A DNA stretch of 64,000 nt from Prochlorococcus sp. AG-412-I05. GTDB lineage: Bacteria > Cyanobacteriota > Cyanobacteriia > PCC-6307 > Cyanobiaceae. Of this stretch, positions 55,951 to 64,000 are shown in pieces. Location of the stretch: assembly GCA_003214855.1 (NCBI GenBank), contig QCLC01000002.1, positions 54,110 through 118,109 of the forward strand, in the 5' to 3' direction. Numbering within the stretch: position 1 is the first letter of the stretch; every line of letters starts with the position of its first letter. Below the pieces are notes generated by a model, which saw only the letters and a program-made list of their open reading frames with translations, did no database searches and was not told the origin of the DNA. The translations under genes were made by a program, and so were the position numbers.

Positions 55951-56599
55951 TGTTTCGCATCCTCTAAGGGAAATCCTCTTGGGTGTTAGTCCTGAGAGTT
56001 GTCCAAATATTTTAAATTTTCACTGTCACACTATCTGCAGTGATGGCAGCCTTGAGCCAGAGCTTTTAATTGCGCAAGCAAGCGAAAGAGGTTTGCAACA
56101 TATAGCAGTCACAGATCACCACAGCACTCAGGCCCATCATCCCATGAAGGAATGGCTCGCTAGGCGAAGTGATCAAGGATTACCAGTTCCAAGACTTTGG
56201 AGTGGTTTAGAAATCAGTTGCTTGTTGAAAGGTTGTCTTGTCCATGTTCTGGCTCTTGGCTTTGAGGTTGGGCATCGCGCTCTTCACACCTATTGCCAAA
56301 ATAACTCTGCAACCGGGGGATCATTACAGGCTAAAGCTGTAAAAGAGGCGATTCATGAGGCAGGAGGATTGGCAGTTCTGGCCCATCCAGCTCGATACCG
56401 CGTCCGGCATACTCTGCTTATAGAAGCAGCCGCTGAACTTGGCTTCGATGCTGGTGAAGCATGGTATGACTACGATTTTCAGACTAATTGGCATCCAACA
56501 CCATTCATCTGTGAAGAAATCGATCATCAGTTGCAGGGTCTTGGGCTGATGCGTACATGTGGAACTGATACACACGGATTTGACCTCAGCGGACGATAA
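55943..56599 (+). CDS. PHP-domain metal-dependent phosphoesterase
   Basis: The 218-residue protein has the PHP metal motifs NFHCHTICSDGS, VTDHHST, a Glu in WSGLEISCLL, LAHPARY and the C-terminal GTDTHG. PHP proteins hydrolyse phosphoesters; the group includes histidinol phosphatase, nucleoside 3',5'-bisphosphate phosphatase and the 5'-3' RNase AM. The order of motifs fits the RNase AM/YciV-like group, but the short length and lack of data leave the substrate open. It overlaps hemJ by eight bases. Confidence 0.85.
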   Translation: MANVSHPLREILLGVSPESCPNILNFHCHTICSDGSLEPELLIAQASERGLQHIAVTDHHSTQAHHPMKEWLARRSDQGLPVPRLWSGLEISCLLKGCLVHVLALGFEVGHRALHTYCQNNSATGGSLQAKAVKEAIHEAGGLAVLAHPARYRVRHTLLIEAAAELGFDAGEAWYDYDFQTNWHPTPFICEEIDHQLQGLGLMRTCGTDTHGFDLSGR

Positions 56600-57158
56600 A
56601 TCCCATCTAGCTCATTAGTTTGACTATAGTTATCATTTTAAGCTTAATCATTGACCGGTTAATGGCTTTTTTACATGTTTAGGACAACAACTTGCAATCG
56701 ATATAATCTCTGAAGCAAGCCTACAAATAGTGCAACAAGGAGGTTTCGCTTGATGGCATTAGCTTGGCATTAAGGACCGCAGCCAATATTAAAACATTAT
56801 TCAGGGCCTTTATTAATACTAAATCTCAATGGTTAGTCGATGGCATCTTAATAGATAGGCTTTCATTTCCCAATGGAGACCTGGCCTTGCGTTATAAATC
56901 TTTTAGTTGCTTGATCATTTTCTTAAACCTTTTCAGTTGGGTGTGATACTTATCCAGAGCTTGAAATGATTATGACCTTAACAGTGAGTCGATTGGTGAG
57001 GAAACAAGTATGTCATAAGATATTAGCTCATCAATTCATCCCTTAATGAATTGTTCTCCGTGCTGTTAATACTGACCCATAAATAGAAACAATTAGGTGT
57101 GATTTGCGTCGAATATTAATGACCAGAGAAATTTGTATAATTATTATTGTTCAGGGGA
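56600..57158. other. 559-base AT-rich gap, largest gene-free stretch
   Basis: It lies between the PHP gene (plus) and the end of cobN (minus). No frame longer than 60 codons is present; the longest (56764-56946) starts with TTG and has no recognisable domain. It contains an exact TATAAT (56702-56707), a perfect AAGGAGGT (56737-56744) and an imperfect palindrome around ACCGGT (56650-56663). A small RNA or decayed gene is possible but unproven. Confidence 0.5.
56702..56773 (+). promoter_or_regulatory. Promoter-like -10 and perfect ribosome-binding site before a six-codon frame
   Basis: TATAAT at 56702-56707 is followed by AAGGAGGT at 56737-56744, fully complementary to the end of 16S rRNA. An ATG eight bases later (56753) opens only six codons (MALAWH) before TAA at 56771-56773. 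The -35 region (about 56679) is weak. Such a strong site is unusual in this window, where most genes lack a clear Shine-Dalgarno. Whether it is used is unknown. Confidence 0.35.
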
Positions 57159-60100
57159 TCATTTAACCGGCAAAAAGTTGTTTGGCTTTGATTCAATCTG
57201 AGCCTCACTGGTGTAAACAAGTTGTTTTAGTATTGCTATCTTTTCGAGCGATGCTGATTTCCACATGCCACGGTTTGCTGCTTCCAGTAAGCGTTCGGCC
57301 ATGTCTCTAAGAACCCATGGATTATTTTCTTGGAGGAAATCTTGAATATCTTTTTCTTCTAGCCATTGCTCACATAGAGCGCTATAACACCAATCTGGAA
57401 TACGATCAGTCGTTGCATCATAAGCGAAGAGATAATCCAAACTTGCACCCATTTCAAATGCTCCCTTGTATCCATGTTGTTTCATGCCATCGATCCAGCG
57501 TGGATTCAACAATCTGCTACGTACGACTTTGTCGATTTCTCGTTCAAGTCGACTTAGCCTTGGACGCTCCCGCCGAGAATGATCTCCGAACCAAAGTTCA
57601 GGACGTTGCCCTGAGATCACTTCAACAGCAGTTGCTAAACCACCGTGAAATTGGTAGTAATCATCTGAATCGAGGAGATCATGCTCGCGGTTGTCTTGGT
57701 TGTGAAGCACGACCTGCACATCCTTCAAGCTGCGCTCAAGACCCTCTCGATCAAGACTTGGATTAGATGCACCGTCATATCGCCATTGGCTCCAGCTCAA
57801 ATAGGCCTCGCCAAGATCAGAACGTTCTTCCCAAGAGCCAGAGTCAATTAATGCTTGAAGCCCCGCGCCATATGCCCCTGGAGCAGAGCCATAGATTCTG
57901 CCTTGTGGTCCGTGTTTGCGTGTCGTTGCTGCCAAAGGATTTAATTTGTCATCTTCTTCTAGATTTGAGATGAGTTTTTGAGCCTGATACACCCAACTCA
58001 CAAGTTGGGGAAAAGCGTCACGAAAGAGACCTGAGATCCTTAGGACCACGTCAACCCTTGGACGTCCAAGAAGGCTTAAGGGAATGACCTCTAGATCAAT
58101 CATTCGCCGACTGGGACCATCCCAAACAGGTCGAACACCGATCAATGCCATCAGTTGCGCAATGTCCTCGCCGCCATTGCGCATGGTTGCTGTTCCCCAT
58201 ACAGAAAGTGCAAGATGTGTTAGTGGCTCACCATGCTCAAGTAGATGTAAGTCCAACAACTGTTCTGCACTTCGCTGCCCAAGGTCCCAAGCTGCTTCTG
58301 TAGGTAGTCCACGTAGATCCACAGAATAAAAATTTCGGCCAGTAGGAAGAACTTCTGGGCGACCACGAGTTGGTGCTCCAGAAGGACCACTTGCTATACG
58401 GCGTCCAGAAACAGCTTTTAAGAGGGCCTCATGTTCTTTTCTCGGGCTAGTGATAAGCCGAGGCCAGAGGTCATGTTCAATTCGTGAAATTAGGGGATCA
58501 CTTTTAGAAGACTTGAGCCAATCTCGTAGTGGCTTTACAAGTGACTGTTGATCATTGCCCTTCATATTTACAATCTGTTTTGTGTCGAGAAGAACATTTA
58601 AAAACATCAAAGCTTGTTCTTCGATCCAGGCGACTGCATCGCCTGTTCTTCGAGCCTTATCAAGGCCAAAGCTAATTAAAATTTTAGTATCATGGCTAGA
58701 AAGCAAATCACCTTCTTCATCACACCAGGGATCACAGTTCAATTCGAGGCGCTTTGCGATGGCCTGTGTAAGTCCTTGCTGATCCGAAGAAGGTGACCGA
58801 GCTATTGCCAGAAGTAGCTCAACCGCACACTTATCAGACGGTGCCTCACCAAAGCGATGTAATCCTGTGCGAATCTGAGATTCCTTAAGTTCACAAAGAT
58901 AGGCCTCAGCTTGATCAAAAATTGTGATCAGTAAATCACGGTAACTTTCTGAGTTATCTAAGACCTCAGGCAGCCCAGGAAAATTATTTAAGCGTAAAAG
59001 ATTCAACAATTCCTCCTCAAGTTTCTGCACTCGTTTAGCCCCCAACTGTGTAGCTTCGACATATTCATCTAACAAAGACTCAAGCCTAAGTAAGTCTCCA
59101 TGAAGTCCGGCTCGACCAAGGGGTGGTGTGAGGTGATCGATGATCACTGCAGCTCCACGGCGCTTGGCTTGAGATCCTTCTCCAGGGTCATTAACAATGA
59201 ACGGATAAGCATGTGGTACTGCTCCAAGAGCAAGATTTGGATAGCAGGATTGACTAAGACCTACGCCTTTACCTGGTAGCCATTCAGCACTTCCATGTTT
59301 GCCAACGTGTATCAACAGATTGGTTGCATGTACCTCTCGCATCCAAAGATATTGAGCGAGGTATCGATGTGGTGGTGGTAGATCGGGTGAATGAAGGTCA
59401 GCGATTTCATTGCTGTCGTAGCCACGACTCGGCTGAATCATCACCACGACCTGTCCAAAAAGGATGCCATGGATAGCAAAACCATCTGCTTCCAGATCCT
59501 CAGCTTGGTCAGGTAACCCCCAACGTTTAACAATCGGCTCACATGCTTCGACTGGCAGGGTTTTCCACCACTTCAAATACTGGGAAAGTGAGAGATATGA
59601 CAGAGGTTGTCGGTTTTGGCTTTCTGGATCATTGGTACGTGATCTGAGTAGATGTTTCATTAATTCCTGGCCATCTGCAGGAATCGGATTGCCACCGAGG
59701 TCATGTCCGCTCTCTTGCAACCACCCCAAAATGGACGCTGTGCTTGTAGGAGTATCCAGCCCTACTCCATTAGCCAGTCGCCCATCGCGGACGGGGTAAT
59801 TGGCCAGAACAAGACTGATGCGTCGTTGGTTGGGCTGAGATTGTTGAAGCTGGATCCAGGCCTTTACATGACTGACTGCCCATGCCAGCCCTTCATCATC
59901 AGGCTCCATGACCTGTACAGCTGTTGCGAGTGAGGCATTCGCCTGCACAGTTGAACGAAAAGCACCAGGCCGAGATGTGATCCGCCCATCTAGTTCCGGC
60001 AGAACGACTTGCAATGAAAGATCTAGAGGGTCTAACCCTCTACTGCTATTGATCCATTCGTTGCGGGAGCGACCGCTGCTGAGTACCTGCACAACCGGAA

Positions 60101-60938
60101 CATCCAAGGCCTCCCATAGATCTGAACCAAGCCCAGCTTCTTGAAACTGCACCGATGCAAACGAGGTGGTCGTCATCACTGCAGCGACGTTCTGCTGCTT
60201 AAGCAGGTGTTTGACGCCTTGCTGAACGGCAGGATCTCTAAGGCTGCTGACCCAGAGAGCACGCGGGACTAACCCTTGTGAACGAAGTTGCGTATTAAGG
60301 GCTTTGGGAAAGGCAAGATCTCCGGCCTGAGAAAGGGCGCGATACAGCACAACTCCCACCTTGGGTCCATCTTCATCTCGCCAATCCCAAGGTGAAGGGT
60401 CAACCATCGCTTTCAACACGATGTGATCAAGATCGATGGGAGTGCCTACGAGAAGTTGCTCAATGACTCGCAGAAACATCACCATGTTGTCCACACCACC
60501 TTCACGCATCAGCTGAGCGAGCCGATCAGCCACTGGGATGGGGTGGCTCCCGAGGGCATGAAGCTCAACATCCAAATCAGTCGTGCCAGAAAGAATCAGC
60601 AATTGACGAGACGAGGCGTGTTGTTGCCAAATCCCGAGTTGTTCAAGCCCATAGCTCCAGTGACCCCGACCACCAAGAAGGCGCACAACGATGAGCTGGG
60701 CTTTTGCTGCCGTCGTAGCGAGATAGTGATCAACCTGAGCTGGATGGGAAAGAGCGGCGAGCGGTAGCGCACGAATACGAGCCTTCCACGCCTGCTGTGA
60801 TGGAATTTCAAGAACAGAGGCAAGAGTTGAAATATCTGTTCTCGCGCTTGTCAGTAGAAGGATTTGTGCCTGTGGTTGTTCAACGAGGATCACCTCCTCG
60901 GCTGGTCCTTCACCTGGCAGGCTTGCTAATCGATGCAT
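57159..60938 (-). CDS. cobN: Aerobic-type cobaltochelatase subunit CobN
   Basis: Large subunit of the ATP-dependent chelatase that inserts cobalt in corrin synthesis. The 1259 residues match the usual length. It has the CobN/magnesium-chelatase H region: NLLIHVGKHGSAEWLPGKGV, VNDPGEGSQAKRRGAAVIID and a C-terminal GYKGAFEMGASLDYLFAYDA. No CobS or CobT is in the window; cyanobacteria are thought to use the ChlI/ChlD subunits instead. Divergent ilvE starts 79 bases away, and B12-dependent metH follows. Confidence 0.94.
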   Translation of the reverse strand: MHRLASLPGEGPAEEVILVEQPQAQILLLTSARTDISTLASVLEIPSQQAWKARIRALPLAALSHPAQVDHYLATTAAKAQLIVVRLLGGRGHWSYGLEQLGIWQQHASSRQLLILSGTTDLDVELHALGSHPIPVADRLAQLMREGGVDNMVMFLRVIEQLLVGTPIDLDHIVLKAMVDPSPWDWRDEDGPKVGVVLYRALSQAGDLAFPKALNTQLRSQGLVPRALWVSSLRDPAVQQGVKHLLKQQNVAAVMTTTSFASVQFQEAGLGSDLWEALDVPVVQVLSSGRSRNEWINSSRGLDPLDLSLQVVLPELDGRITSRPGAFRSTVQANASLATAVQVMEPDDEGLAWAVSHVKAWIQLQQSQPNQRRISLVLANYPVRDGRLANGVGLDTPTSTASILGWLQESGHDLGGNPIPADGQELMKHLLRSRTNDPESQNRQPLSYLSLSQYLKWWKTLPVEACEPIVKRWGLPDQAEDLEADGFAIHGILFGQVVVMIQPSRGYDSNEIADLHSPDLPPPHRYLAQYLWMREVHATNLLIHVGKHGSAEWLPGKGVGLSQSCYPNLALGAVPHAYPFIVNDPGEGSQAKRRGAAVIIDHLTPPLGRAGLHGDLLRLESLLDEYVEATQLGAKRVQKLEEELLNLLRLNNFPGLPEVLDNSESYRDLLITIFDQAEAYLCELKESQIRTGLHRFGEAPSDKCAVELLLAIARSPSSDQQGLTQAIAKRLELNCDPWCDEEGDLLSSHDTKILISFGLDKARRTGDAVAWIEEQALMFLNVLLDTKQIVNMKGNDQQSLVKPLRDWLKSSKSDPLISRIEHDLWPRLITSPRKEHEALLKAVSGRRIASGPSGAPTRGRPEVLPTGRNFYSVDLRGLPTEAAWDLGQRSAEQLLDLHLLEHGEPLTHLALSVWGTATMRNGGEDIAQLMALIGVRPVWDGPSRRMIDLEVIPLSLLGRPRVDVVLRISGLFRDAFPQLVSWVYQAQKLISNLEEDDKLNPLAATTRKHGPQGRIYGSAPGAYGAGLQALIDSGSWEERSDLGEAYLSWSQWRYDGASNPSLDREGLERSLKDVQVVLHNQDNREHDLLDSDDYYQFHGGLATAVEVISGQRPELWFGDHSRRERPRLSRLEREIDKVVRSRLLNPRWIDGMKQHGYKGAFEMGASLDYLFAYDATTDRIPDWCYSALCEQWLEEKDIQDFLQENNPWVLRDMAERLLEAANRGMWKSASLEKIAILKQLVYTSEAQIESKPNNFLPVK

Positions 60939-61017
60939 TGGCTCATTCTTTGATGGAAAATGCCACGTGTGAGACGAGGTAATGAGAAGATTTGGCCATT
61001 AGGGCCCTATCCAAGTA

Positions 61018-61938
61018 ATGCATCAGTTCCTGCCTTATGCCTGGTTCCAGGGAGCTTGTGTTCCATTCGAAGAGGCCAAGATTTCTGTCGCCACACATGC
61101 TTTGCACTACGGCACAGGCGCTTTCGGGGGCATGCGTGCCATACCTGATCCCCAAAACAGCAACACCATGTTGCTCTTTAGGGCAGACCGTCATGCCAAA
61201 AGACTCAGTCAAAGTGCTCGATTGTTGCTGACGGAACTCAGCGAGACAAGAATTCTGTCAGCGCTTGAGGCGATGTTGCAGGCGAATCGACCAACCACTC
61301 CCATTTATCTGCGACCATTCGTCTATACCAGCGATTTAGGCATTGCCCCTCGACTGCACAATATTGAAACTGATTTCCTTATCTATGGTCTAGAACTTGG
61401 CGACTACCTATCTCCAGCAGGCGTGAGCTGCCGGATCAGTAGCTTTACGCGCCAAGAGGATCGCTCACTGCCGCTACGAGGCAAGATCAGTGGTGCTTAC
61501 ATCACAAGCTCTCTCGCCAAAACGGAAGCGGTCTTAAGTGGATTCGATGAAGCATTGTTGCTCAATAGCAGAGGCAAGATTAGTGAAGCAAGTGGCATGA
61601 ACCTATTCCTGGTGAGGGATGGTCAGTTGATTACCCCCGGGGTTGATCAAGACATTTTGGAAGGGATCACGCGATCAAGTGTCCTTGAACTGGCACGTGT
61701 GATGGGCTTATCTGTGATTGAACGCCCTGTGGACAAAACGGAACTATTTATTGCTGATGAGGTGTTCCTTACGGGAACAGCTGCAAAAATCACGCCAATA
61801 CGTCAGCTTGAATCAACTATATTGGCTACAGAACGACCGATTATGAATGCTCTGCGAGACCGTCTATTGGAGATAACCCAAGGACGTGATAAGGATTATG
61901 AGCACTGGATAACACGTATTTGTATGACTAAAGACTGA
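61018..61938 (+). CDS. ilvE: Branched-chain amino acid aminotransferase IlvE
   Basis: PLP enzyme of fold type IV for the last step of leucine, isoleucine and valine synthesis. The 306-residue protein has HALHYGTGAFGGMRAI, the PLP lysine K156 in LRGKISGAYI, then GKISEASGMNLFLV and ADEVFLTGTAAKITPI. The long form of IlvE (over 300 residues) with this N-terminus is normal. The start ATG is 79 bases from the divergent cobN start. It is followed by metH on the same strand, with 57 bases between. Confidence 0.96.
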   Translation: MHQFLPYAWFQGACVPFEEAKISVATHALHYGTGAFGGMRAIPDPQNSNTMLLFRADRHAKRLSQSARLLLTELSETRILSALEAMLQANRPTTPIYLRPFVYTSDLGIAPRLHNIETDFLIYGLELGDYLSPAGVSCRISSFTRQEDRSLPLRGKISGAYITSSLAKTEAVLSGFDEALLLNSRGKISEASGMNLFLVRDGQLITPGVDQDILEGITRSSVLELARVMGLSVIERPVDKTELFIADEVFLTGTAAKITPIRQLESTILATERPIMNALRDRLLEITQGRDKDYEHWITRICMTKD

Positions 61939-61995
61939 TTCTTGAGAAGAGCAACCGATCTATCAGTAGGGGGCTATCTAGGATCACTTCAAAGC

Positions 61996-64000
61996 ATGAG
62001 AGACAGGATGACAGCAGGCCCATTGGATATCACCAGACCAGAATCAGCTTTTTTGGCACGCCTCCACTCGTCAGAACGTCCTGTTCTTGTTTTTGATGGT
62101 GCCACGGGTACATCCCTGCAAAAACAGGATCTCAGTGCTGATGATTTTGGTGGTGCATTACTAGAAGGGTGTAATGAAAATCTTGTCATTACTCGACCAG
62201 ACGCAGTGAGGGAGGTCCATCGCCAATTTCTTGAATCAGGTTGCGATGTCATTGAGACAAATTCCTTTGGTGCTGCTTCCATTGTGCTTGCGGAATACGG
62301 ATTAGAAGACCAGGCTTTTGAACTAAATAAACAAGCTGCAAAGTTAGCAAAATCAATGGCAGCTCAATACAGCACAAAAGATCAACCTCGTTTTGTCGCT
62401 GGATCCATCGGACCAACAACAAAGTTGCCAACACTTGGACATATCGCATTTGACACGATGCGTGATTCCTTCCAAGAACAAGCAGAGGGACTGTTAGCAG
62501 GTGATGTTGACCTTTTCATTGTTGAGACTTGTCAGGACGTCTTACAAATCAAGGCCGCTTTGCAAGGAATCGAATCTGCATTCTTAAAAGCTGACGAACG
62601 TCGCCCTATCATGGTTTCAGTGACAATGGAAACCACAGGAACGATGCTGTTGGGTTCAGACATCGCTTCTGTGGTGACAATTTTAGAACCATTCCCTATT
62701 GATATTCTTGGTCTTAATTGTGCAACTGGTCCTGAACAAATGAAGGAACATATACGTTATCTGTCAGAACACTCTCCTTTTACGATTAGTTGCATTCCCA
62801 ATGCAGGGCTGCCAGAAAATATTGGCGGAGTTGCTCATTACAGATTAAAGCCACTGGAACTAAAAATGCAACTCATGCATTTTGTAGAGGATCTTGGTGT
62901 TCAAGTCATAGGTGGTTGCTGCGGTACGACTCCAGAACACACTTCTGCTTTGGCAGAACTTGCAAAAGAGATGCGTGCTGCTGAAAGACCATGTCGACAA
63001 GGTGAAAATGAACACCAACGTCAGCTGTTCGGATATGAACCATCAGCTGCTTCAATTTATGGAATTACTCCTTATCACCAAGACAATTCATTCTTGATCA
63101 TTGGCGAACGTCTAAATGCAAGTGGTTCAAAGAAGGTTAGAGAGCTGTTAAATAGTGAAGACTGGGATGGTCTTGTTGGTCTTGCACGAGGGCAGCTTAA
63201 AGAGAATGCACATGTTCTTGATGTTAATGTCGACTACGTTGGCCGTGATGGTGAGAAAGATATGAATCAACTTGTTAGCCGTCTTGTCACTAACATTAAT
63301 CTTCCATTGATGCTCGACTCAACAGAATGGCAGAAAATGGAGGCAGGGCTCAAGGTTGCAGGTGGTAAATGTATACTTAATTCCACAAATTACGAGGATG
63401 GAGAGGAACGTTTCTTCAAGGTTTTAGAACTAGCGAAAAAATATGGAGCTGGACTAGTGATTGGCACCATCGATGAGAATGGTATGGCAAGAACAGCGAT
63501 GCAGAAGGTCGCGATTGCAAAACGGGCTTATCGTGATGGAATTGGATATGGAATACCTGCTCATGAAATATTCTATGATCCACTCGCACTGCCAATTTCA
63601 ACTGGTATCGAAGAGGATAGACGAAATGGCCTTGAGACAATAGAAGCAATACGAATTATTCGTGAAGAGCTAGAGGGTGTACATGTTGTTCTAGGTGTCT
63701 CTAATGTAAGCTTCGGATTATCTCCAGCTGCCAGGATTACTCTCAACTCGGTATTTCTTCATGACTGTACTTATGCTGGAATGGATGCAGCTATAGTTTC
63801 ACCAGCAAAAATTTTACCTCTCAACAAAGTCAGTGATGAACATCAAAAGATATGTCGTGATTTAATAAATGACCACAGACGCTTTGAAAATGACATCTGT
63901 ATCTACGATCCATTAACAAAACTAACGAGTCTATTTGAGGGGGTTAGCGCTAAGGAAGCACGCGCTTCAGGCCCTTCATTGGCTGATTTGCCTGTTGAAG
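61996..64000 (+). CDS. metH: Cobalamin-dependent methionine synthase MetH, cut by the right window edge
   Basis: Transfers the methyl group of methyltetrahydrofolate to homocysteine through cobalamin. The visible 668 codons cover two domains. The first binds homocysteine: [11 protein letters not shown] at the start and zinc ligands in LGLNCATGP and [11 protein letters not shown]. The second is the pterin-binding barrel: [12 protein letters not shown], then LDVNVDY and [11 protein letters not shown]. The B12-binding and reactivation domains lie beyond base 64000. The ATG at 61996 is used; one at 62008 (MTAGPLDIT) is equally possible. The cobN gene upstream supplies a step of its cofactor's synthesis. 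Confidence 0.95.
   Translation, partial: MRDRMTAGPLDITRPESAFLARLHSSERPVLVFDGATGTSLQKQDLSADDFGGALLEGCNENLVITRPDAVREVHRQFLESGCDVIETNSFGAASIVLAEYGLEDQAFELNKQAAKLAKSMAAQYSTKDQPRFVAGSIGPTTKLPTLGHIAFDTMRDSFQEQAEGLLAGDVDLFIVETCQDVLQIKAALQGIESAFLKADERRPIMVSVTMETTGTMLLGSDIASVVTILEPFPIDILGLNCATGPEQMKEHIRYLSEHSPFTISCIPNAGLPENIGGVAHYRLKPLELKMQLMHFVEDLGVQVIGGCCGTTPEHTSALAELAKEMRAAERPCRQGENEHQRQLFGYEPSAASIYGITPYHQDNSFLIIGERLNASGSKKVRELLNSEDWDGLVGLARGQLKENAHVLDVNVDYVGRDGEKDMNQLVSRLVTNINLPLMLDSTEWQKMEAGLKVAGGKCILNSTNYEDGEERFFKVLELAKKYGAGLVIGTIDENGMARTAMQKVAIAKRAYRDGIGYGIPAHEIFYDPLALPISTGIEEDRRNGLETIEAIRIIREELEGVHVVLGVSNVSFGLSPAARITLNSVFLHDCTYAGMDAAIVSPAKILPLNKVSDEHQKICRDLINDHRRFENDICIYDPLTKLTSLFEGVSAKEARASGPSLADLPVE

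Noticed and set aside
56764..56946. 60-codon frame starting with TTG in the large gap
   Set aside because: No domain, no ribosome-binding site at a proper distance and AT-driven composition; kept only as part of the gap description.

Overview
The window is a dense, typical stretch of chromosome from a marine picocyanobacterium. It carries photosystem I psaK, Thf1/Psb29, HemJ, DUF2499/DUF3593, DUF3110, DUF1995 and DUF4330 proteins, a cyanobacterial-type Hfq and an aerobic-type CobN, all of which point to cyanobacteria. The moderate base composition, very short intergenic gaps and gene content suggest a deep-branching (low-light IV, MIT9313/MIT9303-like) Prochlorococcus, or a close Synechococcus relative. 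That assignment rests on recognition and no database search was run.

Layout. 0-9.6 kb: a protein cut by the left edge, a protein-quality group (thf1, clpP, ftsH), an orphan MacB-type permease in line with pyruvate kinase, a MazG-like gene overlapping a secreted protein, and YggT. 9.6-17.1 kb: scpB and ilvA, dxs, an FAD oxidoreductase, psaK, two paired cyanobacterial membrane DUF proteins, csaB. 17.2-21.3 kb: a CUT1-type ABC importer operon whose genes are joined by 4-nt ATGA overlaps, led by a 51-codon ORF joined the same way. 21.3-26.3 kb: rpmB, htpG, a ferredoxin, hisZ, an inositol-phosphatase-family gene and tRNA-Ser(GGA) with a strong terminator. 26.6-33.9 kb: pstBAC, a Pho-box-like repeat, a dnaK/dnaJ pair, DUF3110 and murQ. 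34-46.2 kb: a cyclophilin, ribBA and argC back to back, purN, an M61 peptidase, an AmpD-like amidase facing a lysozyme-fold protein, pgi, leuS. 46.2-56.6 kb: hfq and dapF divergent, a cysteine desulfurase, DUF1995, DUF4330, dacB, a coiled-coil protein, coaD, a flavin-reductase-like gene, uvrC, hemJ, a PHP hydrolase. 56.6-64 kb: the largest gene-free gap, then cobN, ilvE and B12-dependent metH, which runs off the right edge.

How the genes fit together. Most are housekeeping genes for isoprenoids, branched-chain and aspartate-family amino acids, riboflavin, cobalamin, peptidoglycan, translation and protein quality control. Thf1 and FtsH are functionally linked in cyanobacteria and sit on either side of clpP. 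CobN and MetH form a make-and-use pair for B12. DacB, the amidase, the lysozyme-like protein and MurQ are all peptidoglycan turnover functions. I found no insertion sequence, prophage, CRISPR array or defence island. The most unusual items are the 51-codon ORF coupled to the sugar-type ABC operon, a perfect 32-nt inverted repeat inside a coding region, the Pho-box-like repeat between pstC and dnaK, the nearly touching divergent start codons of ribBA and argC, and a promoter plus perfect ribosome-binding site in the 56.6-57.2 kb gap that leads only to a six-codon frame.
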